Shown here: positions 4,642-10,287 of the stretch, one piece after another
Layout: every line of letters starts with the position of its first letter
How positions within the stretch are numbered: position 1 is the first letter of the stretch
The notes under the pieces: generated by a model
Seen by the model: the letters and a program-made list of their open reading frames with translations, nothing else
What the model was told of the DNA's origin: nothing
Databases searched by the model: none
Translations under genes and position numbers: made by a program
Assembly (NCBI GenBank): GCA_021769545.1
Contig: JAETSS010000023.1
Coordinates: 1 to 10,287 of the forward strand
DNA length: 10,287 nt
Direction: 5' to 3'
Source: Eubacterium sp.
GTDB lineage: Bacteria; Bacillota_A; Clostridia; Peptostreptococcales; Anaerovoracaceae

Positions 4642-6075
4642 CTATAAAATATATTTATCTATATCCTCAGGATGGATCTTTTCTGCGAATTTTTCCTTCA
4701 CATAATCACGATCTATGGTGATTTTCTCGTCATCCATCTCCGGAATATTGAACGATATATCCTCCAGAAGCTTCTCCAATATGGTGTGGAGTCTTCTGGC
4801 TCCGATATTTTCCGTCTGCTCGTTCATCAAAAATGACATCGTTGCTATCTCATCGATAGCTTCCTCCGTAAACTCTATCTCTATGCCCTCTGTCTCAAGC
4901 AGTGCCTTATGCTGTTTGAGAAGAGCATTTTCCGGGACTGTAAGTATCTTCACGAACGTATCCTTGTCCAGATTTTCAAGCTCTACTCTTATAGGAAAAC
5001 GTCCCTGCAGCTCAGGTATCAGGTCGGTAGGCTTCGCCGTATGGAAAGCACCCGCCCCTATAAACAGTATATGGTCGGTCTTTACAGGCCCGTGCTTCGT
5101 ATTTATAACGCTGCCTTCCACGATAGGAAGTATATCACGCTGAACGCCTTCACGCGAAACGTCCGCGCCGCTTCTGTAACCCGATCCCGAGGCGATCTTA
5201 TCTATCTCGTCTATGAATATGATACCATTCTGCTCCGCATTCTGCAATGCATCATCGGTGACCTGATCCATGTCTATGAGGTTCTGTGCCTCTTCTTCTC
5301 TCAGGATCTTTCTTGCATCCTTGACCTTTACCTTCTTGTTTTTCATCTTCTTCGGTGCCATGTCGCCGAATATGTTGCCGATGGCTATGCTCATGCCCTC
5401 GTTGCCCATATCCAGCATATTGGTCTTCGGAGCGTCCGTCACCTGTATCTCTATATACTGCTCTTCAAGCAGACCTTCACGAAGCTGCTGCCTTACCTGT
5501 TCTCTTGCCAGCATATCCGGCTCGGTCTTTTCCTCTTCCTCTGCCTGCTTCTGCTGCTCGTACTGTTCCTTCTGGCTGAGATATCCGCTGTTGCCCAGGA
5601 TGAAGTCGAAAGGTCCCCTGTTCTTATTGCTTGAGACATTCTTTTTCTTTCCGGGTATTATAGCTTCTATGATCTTCTCTTCCACGATCTCGTCGGCTAC
5701 CGAATATTTTTCCTCCAGCATTGCCTGCTTGGTTATCCTGATGGAAGCCTCCACAAGATCTCTTACCATGGAATCCACATCTCTGCCCACATAACCCACT
5801 TCTGTGAATTTAGTGGCCTCCACCTTTACGAAAGGTGCGTCCATGAGCTTGGCAAGACGTCTTGCTATCTCGGTCTTACCGCATCCCGTAGGTCCCATCA
5901 TCAAAATGTTCTTCGGCGTTATCTCCTCGCGCATCTCTTCCGAAAGGAGACTGCGTCTGTACCTGTTTCTCAGGGCGATAGCCACCGATTTCTTCGCTTC
6001 GTCCTGCCCTATGATATATTTATCCAACTCTCTGACGATCTCTTTAGGCGTCATCTGATAAAGTTTATTGGCCAT
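4642..6075 (-). CDS. hslU: ATP-dependent protease ATPase subunit HslU (ClpY), 477 aa
   Basis: HslU is a hexameric AAA+ unfoldase that threads substrates into the HslV peptidase in the cytoplasm. Visible motifs in order are Walker A GPTGCGKT (61-68), pore loop GYVGRD (94-99), an intermediate I-domain (about 110-245, with a charged stretch around 170-186), Walker B IIFIDEID (285-292), LIPELQGRFP with the arginine finger near R359, and sensor 2 GARRLHTILEKLLED (425-439). The C-terminal tail ends DKYIL, like the HslU tails that insert between HslV subunits. The length is slightly above B. subtilis ClpY (467 aa), and the extra residues lie in the I-domain. The start is secure: AGGAGG lies 5 nt before the ATG and overlaps the hslV stop codon, only 9 nt away, indicating translational coupling. 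Confidence 0.98.
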   Translation of the reverse strand: MANKLYQMTPKEIVRELDKYIIGQDEAKKSVAIALRNRYRRSLLSEEMREEITPKNILMMGPTGCGKTEIARRLAKLMDAPFVKVEATKFTEVGYVGRDVDSMVRDLVEASIRITKQAMLEEKYSVADEIVEEKIIEAIIPGKKKNVSSNKNRGPFDFILGNSGYLSQKEQYEQQKQAEEEEKTEPDMLAREQVRQQLREGLLEEQYIEIQVTDAPKTNMLDMGNEGMSIAIGNIFGDMAPKKMKNKKVKVKDARKILREEEAQNLIDMDQVTDDALQNAEQNGIIFIDEIDKIASGSGYRSGADVSREGVQRDILPIVEGSVINTKHGPVKTDHILFIGAGAFHTAKPTDLIPELQGRFPIRVELENLDKDTFVKILTVPENALLKQHKALLETEGIEIEFTEEAIDEIATMSFLMNEQTENIGARRLHTILEKLLEDISFNIPEMDDEKITIDRDYVKEKFAEKIHPEDIDKYIL

Positions 6076-6084
6076 CCTTACCTC

Positions 6085-6624
6085 CTATAATTTCTCTACG
6101 GAAATATTATCATTGGTGTATACGCAGATAGACGCTGCTATCTCCAATGATTTTCTCACTATATCTTCCGCACCCAGCTCTGTATTGTTGTAGAGCGCAT
6201 TGGCAGCCGAATATGCATAGTTGCCGCCGGAACCTATAGCCACGAAAGGCTGATCCGGCTCTATCACTTCTCCTGTTCCCGAAATGACCAGCATATCGTC
6301 CTTATCTGCGACGATCATCAGCGCTTCGAGATTTCTCGCTGCCTTATCTGAACGCCAGAGCTGAGCCAGAGCAACGGCCGCCCTCTTGAGATTGCCGCTA
6401 TGCTCATCAAGCTTGCTTTCAAATTTTTCGGTAAGCGAAAACGCATCTGCCACAGAACCTGCAAAGCCCGTGATGACAGTGTTCTTATATATCTTCTTTA
6501 CTTTCTTGGCGCCGTTTTTCATTATGGCGGTCTCTCCCATGGTAACCTGACCGTCTCCGCCTATACAGATATCATCAGGACCTCTTCTAACTGCTACAAT
6601 CGTTGTTGCATGAAATTGTACCAT
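6085..6624 (-). CDS. hslV: ATP-dependent protease peptidase subunit HslV (ClpQ), 179 aa
   Basis: HslV is the proteasome-beta-like peptidase of the HslUV complex and acts through an N-terminal nucleophile. Visible signatures are [10 protein letters not shown] (5-14), GDGQVT (23-28), KKVKKIY (40-46, with K41 matching E. coli K33), [12 protein letters not shown] (53-64), [31 protein letters not shown] and ICVYTND. The start chosen is the ATG at 6624, preceded at ideal distance by AAGGAGG; a GTG at 6648 would place the ribosome binding site inside the gene. The protein begins MVQFHATT, so the conserved threonine is residue 7. B. subtilis ClpQ (CodW) begins MSSFHATT and is reported to use its N-terminal serine; this protein has valine there, so removal of the first six residues is probably required. 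Confidence 0.96.
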   Translation of the reverse strand: MVQFHATTIVAVRRGPDDICIGGDGQVTMGETAIMKNGAKKVKKIYKNTVITGFAGSVADAFSLTEKFESKLDEHSGNLKRAAVALAQLWRSDKAARNLEALMIVADKDDMLVISGTGEVIEPDQPFVAIGSGGNYAYSAANALYNNTELGAEDIVRKSLEIAASICVYTNDNISVEKL

Positions 6625-6629
6625 TTTTA

Positions 6630-6636
6630 CCTCCTT
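6630..6636 (-). promoter_or_regulatory. Ribosome binding site deciding the hslV start
   Basis: AAGGAGG on the minus strand lies 5 nt before the ATG at 6622-6624. It fixes the hslV start there rather than at the in-frame GTG 24 nt upstream. Confidence 0.85.
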
Positions 6637-6664
6637 TTTATTTCCCACAACAGAATCACAAAAT

Positions 6665-8722
6665 CTATTCCTTGTAATCGCATTCGCTGTTCGAGCAAAC
6701 GTATTTAGTCTCCTTGCCCTTCTTTTCCGTAAGGAGCTCTCCGCATTTAGGGCATTTCCTGTCTACAGGCTTGTTCCAGTATACCTGCGTGCAATCGGGA
6801 TAACCGCTGCAGCCGTAGAACACCCTGCCTTTTTTGCTCTTTCTCGCCACTATATCCTTGCCGCATTTAGGACATTTGACATTTATGGACTGTACGAAGG
6901 GCTTCGTATTTTTGCAGTCCGGATAACCGGTGCATGCGGCAAATGCTCCGAAACGCCCGTACTTTACAGCCATCGGCTTACCGCATTTTTCACATACCTC
7001 GCCGGTAAGCTCGACTTCAAATTCGACCTTCTGTATCTCCTTGTCGGCGATCTCAAGCTCGTCCTTGAAGCCGCCGTAGAAATCGCCTATGACGCTCTTC
7101 CATTTCACGCCCTTAGTCTCTATATCATCGAGATTTTCTTCCATCTGGGCCGTGAATCCGGCATCGACGATCTCATTGAAATACTGCTGCATCATATCAG
7201 TTACTATAAACCCAAGTTCCGTAGGAATCAACGTCTTTTTTTCTCTGGATATATATTTCCTGTCTATGAGAGTCGCCACGATAGGGGCATATGTGCTGGG
7301 ACGGCCTATATCCTTTTCCTCCAGATCCTTGACGAGACTCGCCTCGGTAAACCTTGCCGGAGGCTGTGTAAAGCTCTGCTGTCCGTCTATATCCACAGGT
7401 TTCAGGACCTCTCCCTTTTCCATATGAGGAAGCCACTTGTCCTCTTCGCTGTCCTTTGCCGACGAATATATCTTAAGAAATCCGTCAAACAGCAGCTTGG
7501 AGCCTGTCGCCTTAAAATCGTAGGCGCCGTTCTGTATAATGGCATTGACTGCCTTGAATCTTGCTGTAGCCATCTGGCTTGCAACGAATCTGTTCCATAT
7601 CAGCTTATACAGGTTGTACTGATCTCTGGAAAGCGATTCCTTTACTGAGTCCGGCTCAAGTTCTATATAGCTGGGACGTATAGCCTCATGGGCATCCTGA
7701 ACATCCTTCTTCTTGTTAGTGTATATGTTGCCTCCGTAATATTCCTTCCCCATTACGTTAGTTATATATTCCTTGGCTGCCGCTCTCGCTTCATCTGATA
7801 TCCTCACCGAATCCGTTCTGATATACGATACCAGACCTATGGTCCCTCTTCCCTTCACTTCGATACCTTCGTAAAGCTGCTGGGCGATCATCATGGTCTT
7901 TTTCGTGGAAAAGTTCAGTTTGTTGGAAGCATCCTGCTGCAGGCTGCTTGTGGTGAACGGAGGTGCCGCCCTTCTCGACCTGTCTTTTTCCTCAAGGCTC
8001 TGTACTGTAAAGCTGCCGCTGTGAAGCTCCGCCAGTATCCTGTCGTTTTGCTCCTTGTTTTCTATAAGCAGCTTGTCACCCTTGTATGCGACCAGCTTTG
8101 CGATAAAATTCCTGTCCTTTTCGAATTCGGCGGTTATCGCCCAAAATTCCTGAGGCTTGAAGGCCTTTATCTCATTTTCTCTGTCACAGATTATCTTAAG
8201 GGCCGCAGACTGTACTCTGCCTGCCGAAAGTCCTCTTCTCACCTTTCTCCAAAGCAGCGGGCTTATCTGATAGCCCACCAGTCGGTCAAGGACTCTTCTC
8301 GCCTGCTGCGCATCCACAAGACTCAGATCTATAGGTCTCGGATTTTTGATAGCCTCCTTGATGGCCTTCTCGGTTATCTCATTGAAAACTATCCTGCACG
8401 GCTCGGAACTGTCAATTCCCAACAAAAATGCTAAATGCCAAGATATTGCTTCTCCTTCTCTGTCCGGGTCAGTCGCCAGATAGACTTTAGACGCATTCTT
8501 GGCCTCTTTTTTCAATTCCTTAATGATATCCCCTTTACCCCTTATCGATATGTATTGAGGTTCAAAGTCGTTTTCAATATCTATACCAAGCTTGCTTTTA
8601 GGTAAATCGCGCACATGACCTACCGAAGCGATGACTTTATATCGTCCGCCTAAAAATTTTCCTATGGTTTTAGCCTTCGATGGTGATTCCACGATTACCA
8701 GTATCTTTTTAGCTGCCGCCAT
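6665..8722 (-). CDS. topA: DNA topoisomerase I (type IA), 685 aa
   Basis: TopA relaxes negatively supercoiled DNA by single-strand cleavage through a 5'-phosphotyrosine and prevents R-loop build-up. The Toprim domain shows [10 protein letters not shown] (11-20) and the metal-binding [10 protein letters not shown] (83-92). The catalytic core contains [24 protein letters not shown], and the active-site tyrosine Y300 in [23 protein letters not shown] and DIGRPSTYA follow. The C-terminus has three tandem four-cysteine zinc ribbons at about 577-603, 617-644 and 657-681, spaced 40 residues apart; the third ends CSNSEC. The length is typical for Bacillota (about 690 aa). AAGGAGGAG lies 5 nt before the ATG. 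The gene follows dprA by 57 nt, and a promoter is predicted in the overlap. hslV starts 40 nt after the stop; trmFO and xerC, usual here in bacilli, are absent. Confidence 0.98.
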   Translation of the reverse strand: MAAAKKILVIVESPSKAKTIGKFLGGRYKVIASVGHVRDLPKSKLGIDIENDFEPQYISIRGKGDIIKELKKEAKNASKVYLATDPDREGEAISWHLAFLLGIDSSEPCRIVFNEITEKAIKEAIKNPRPIDLSLVDAQQARRVLDRLVGYQISPLLWRKVRRGLSAGRVQSAALKIICDRENEIKAFKPQEFWAITAEFEKDRNFIAKLVAYKGDKLLIENKEQNDRILAELHSGSFTVQSLEEKDRSRRAAPPFTTSSLQQDASNKLNFSTKKTMMIAQQLYEGIEVKGRGTIGLVSYIRTDSVRISDEARAAAKEYITNVMGKEYYGGNIYTNKKKDVQDAHEAIRPSYIELEPDSVKESLSRDQYNLYKLIWNRFVASQMATARFKAVNAIIQNGAYDFKATGSKLLFDGFLKIYSSAKDSEEDKWLPHMEKGEVLKPVDIDGQQSFTQPPARFTEASLVKDLEEKDIGRPSTYAPIVATLIDRKYISREKKTLIPTELGFIVTDMMQQYFNEIVDAGFTAQMEENLDDIETKGVKWKSVIGDFYGGFKDELEIADKEIQKVEFEVELTGEVCEKCGKPMAVKYGRFGAFAACTGYPDCKNTKPFVQSINVKCPKCGKDIVARKSKKGRVFYGCSGYPDCTQVYWNKPVDRKCPKCGELLTEKKGKETKYVCSNSECDYKE

Positions 8723-8764
8723 GAAAACTCCTCCTTTTTACTCATATTTAGCTTCTAGTATCTG

Positions 8765-8793
8765 ATTATATGTATATTTTTATCCTTTTGCAA
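8765..8793 (-). promoter_or_regulatory. Predicted sigma-A promoter of topA-hslVU, overlapping the dprA end
   Basis: On the minus strand TTGCAA (8788-8793, 4/6 to TTGACA) is followed by a 17-nt spacer and a perfect TATAAT (8765-8770). The -35 lies inside the last codons of dprA and the stop codon falls in the spacer. Transcription would start near 8758, about 35 nt before the topA ATG, allowing topA expression apart from the competence genes. Confidence 0.65.
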
Positions 8794-9646
8794 TAAAAAT
8801 TTTACCGAGTTCGAAAAAAACAACCCCTTTCATTTCCATTACCGTGATAATACCGGCCACATATGACGGTGGCTTTGACAGTATTCTGCATATTTCATCC
8901 ACTGTCATTTCGCCATGCTCCTCCAGCATGGAATATATCGTCAGCTCCGCATCGCTGAGGATCCGTTCCGCTTCATTTCTTCCCACAGCATCTGCTCCCA
9001 TCAGCTCCAGGACATCCCGTACGTTGGTCACCGGAAAAACTCCGTCTTTTATCAGCTTATTGTTCCCCAAATTATACTGGCTGTCGATGTTGCCGGGAAC
9101 TGCACACACCTCACGCCCCTGCTCCGCCGCCAGCTCTGCCGTTATCAGCGCTCCGCTGCTGCTTCCCGCCTGCACTACTGCCGTGACCTCCGAAAGTCCG
9201 CTTATTATCCTGTTTCTCTGCGGAAAATGATACCTTTGCGGAGCCATGCCCGGAGGATATTCGGATATCACAAGACCACACCTTTCGATCTGCTCCTTCA
9301 GCTCCCGGTTCTCCGCAGGATAACACACATCGACTCCGCAGCCCAGGACGGCTATCGTACTGCCGCCTGCATCGAGAGCTCCGCGATGAGCACAGGTGTC
9401 TATTCCCCTTGCCATGCCGCTGACGACGGTTAGCCCCGCCTCCGCTGCAGCCTTTGCAAGCTTCACTGCCGTACTCCTTCCGTATGACGTCGTCTTTCTG
9501 GACCCTACGACGGCAAGACACCTGCTGTTTAAGATTGCAATATCCCCAAGACAATACAATTCCCCGGGAGGATCCTTTATTTCCTTTAATATAGCCGGAT
9601 ACTGCGGCATGCCCGGCGTTATCCTTCTTATCCCTTCATTCATCAT
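8780..9646 (-). CDS. dprA: DNA-processing protein DprA (Smf), 288 aa
   Basis: DprA binds incoming single-stranded DNA in natural transformation and loads RecA on it; it is also kept in many bacteria not known to be competent. The Rossmann-like core is complete: LAVVGSRKTTSYGR (44-57), VVSGMARGIDTCAH (74-87), IAVLGCGVDVCYPAEN (98-113), SEYPPG (128-133), FPQRNRIISGLS (141-152), GSSSGALITAELAAEQGREV (161-180) and AVPGNID. A winged-helix DML1-type domain fills about 225-288. The N-terminal part before the core is short (about 43 aa), so the SAM-like domain of longer DprA proteins is reduced. AGAGGA precedes the tandem ATG ATG start at 9646. It follows the ComM-type gene by 43 nt, the common pairing of these genes. 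Confidence 0.97.
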   Translation of the reverse strand: MMNEGIRRITPGMPQYPAILKEIKDPPGELYCLGDIAILNSRCLAVVGSRKTTSYGRSTAVKLAKAAAEAGLTVVSGMARGIDTCAHRGALDAGGSTIAVLGCGVDVCYPAENRELKEQIERCGLVISEYPPGMAPQRYHFPQRNRIISGLSEVTAVVQAGSSSGALITAELAAEQGREVCAVPGNIDSQYNLGNNKLIKDGVFPVTNVRDVLELMGADAVGRNEAERILSDAELTIYSMLEEHGEMTVDEICRILSKPPSYVAGIITVMEMKGVVFFELGKIFIAKG

Positions 9647-9670
9647 CTGTCCTCTCCCCTTCTATACTTC

Positions 9671-9698
9671 ATTTTTTACATTTCATTTTTTACATTTC
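9671..9698. repeat. 14-bp perfect tandem duplication at the comM stop codon
   Basis: The plus-strand unit ATTTTTTACATTTC occurs twice back to back (9671-9684 and 9685-9698). Read on the minus strand, the unit GAAATGTAAAAAAT contains the final Met codon and TAA stop of the ComM-type gene, and the second copy repeats ATGTAA downstream. It looks like a simple slippage duplication in the 43-nt gap before dprA. Confidence 0.9.
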
Positions 9699-10287
9699 AC
9701 TGCTGATGATATCGGCTGTACGATATATCAGAGCCTCCGCGATATGCTCTGCCTGTATCCGTTCTTCACCGGAAATATCCGCGATGGTCCTGGCCACCTT
9801 GAGGACCCTGCCGTATGACCTCATGGTAAGTCCCATTTTCCTATAGGCCTCGTCCATCAGCTTTCTTCCGTCCTCATCCGGCATACAGAAAAGCGTGATT
9901 CCCTGCTCATCCAGACTTCCGTTGTTTTCATATCTCATGCCACTGTATCGTTCACGCTGTATCTGAGCAGCTGCCTCCACCGTTTTTCTCATTTCCGCCG
10001 AGGTGACTGCCGCTGCCGGATCTTTCAGCTGTTTCAGCTCATCTCCGGAAACGGGACGCATTTTCACATGCATATCTATCCTGTCTGAAAAAGGGCCGGA
10101 TAGCTTTCGCATATGGCTGTCTATCTGTCTGGGAGTACATGTGCATATTTTATTTTCATCCCAGAGATTGCCGCACTTGCATGGATTTGCCGCAGCCACT
10201 ACCATGACCCTCGATGGGAACACCACTTCTCCGGCACTTCGGTTTATCCTTATCTGCCCTTCCTCCACAGGCTGCCGCATGGCGTCG
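9690..10287 (-). CDS. comM: YifB/ComM-type AAA+ ATPase (Mg-chelatase-like), C-terminal part, 5' end off window
   Basis: The frame is open through the window edge (residues D-A precede MRQPVEEG), so this is the last ~198 residues of a protein normally about 500 aa long; the Met at 10280 is internal. Visible motifs are LRQPLE-like DAMRQPVEEG, VMVVAAANPCKCGNL, GPFSDRIDMHV (carrying the likely arginine finger) and YGRVLKVARTIADISGEERI, which together mark the C-terminal Mg-chelatase/YifB lid domain. Two Cys pairs (CKCG, CTC) follow the family's NPCPCG loop, with Lys in place of the usual Pro. In Vibrio and Acinetobacter, ComM is a helicase promoting branch migration during transformation. The Walker A and B motifs lie outside the window. 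dprA follows by 43 nt, consistent with a shared transcript and role. Confidence 0.93.
   Translation of the reverse strand, partial: DAMRQPVEEGQIRINRSAGEVVFPSRVMVVAAANPCKCGNLWDENKICTCTPRQIDSHMRKLSGPFSDRIDMHVKMRPVSGDELKQLKDPAAAVTSAEMRKTVEAAAQIQRERYSGMRYENNGSLDEQGITLFCMPDEDGRKLMDEAYRKMGLTMRSYGRVLKVARTIADISGEERIQAEHIAEALIYRTADIISSEM

Noticed and set aside
4909..5634. Plus-strand open frame of 241 codons, and another of 174 codons at 5270-5794
   Set aside because: Both are antisense to hslU; the Leu/Ser-rich translations come from complementing Glu/Arg/Lys-rich coding sequence.
6625..6648. Longer hslV start at the GTG at 6648
   Set aside because: The strong AAGGAGG would then lie within the coding region; the ATG at 6624 fits both the ribosome binding site and the family N-terminus.

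Overview
This is a gene-dense chromosomal window in which every supported gene lies on the minus strand. It looks like a spore-forming anaerobic member of the Bacillota, class Clostridia. The reasons are a CodY global regulator, a YunB sporulation protein, strong AGGAGG-type ribosome binding sites, consensus sigma-A promoters and bacillus/clostridium-type HslVU. I cannot name a genus; placement near the Peptostreptococcales / 'Family XIII' group is only a guess.

In transcription order (from high to low coordinates) the layout is as follows. (1) The 3' part of a YifB/ComM-type AAA+ ATPase gene is cut by the window edge, followed by dprA; both act on incoming single-stranded DNA. (2) topA (DNA topoisomerase I) has its own predicted promoter overlapping the end of dprA. 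hslV and hslU (the two-part ATP-dependent protease) follow closely, and a strong intrinsic terminator closes the unit. (3) codY has its own sigma-A promoter, a candidate CodY box just upstream of it, and its own terminator. (4) yunB, hflX and yigZ follow with short gaps; the yunB ribosome binding site lies 2 nt beyond the codY terminator. (5) A tRNA cluster Val-Asp-Thr-Tyr-Gly has a near-consensus promoter with phased A-tracts before tRNA-Val. A second promoter precedes tRNA-Tyr.

The gene block resembles the Bacillus dprA-topA-trmFO-xerC-hslV-hslU-codY neighbourhood, but trmFO and xerC are absent and codY is transcriptionally separated from hslVU. The long hydrophilic reading frames on the plus strand are shadows of these genes.

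The parts least explained by ordinary annotation are: a hairpin-rich segment of about 124 bp inserted between a tRNA-Thr gene and an exact 23-bp copy of its 3' end; a tRNA-Tyr whose first acceptor pair is C1:G72 rather than the bacterial G1:C72; and a CodY with a conserved DNA-binding helix but a divergent effector loop. I see no CRISPR array, complete insertion sequence, phage gene or toxin system, and no clear new multi-gene system.
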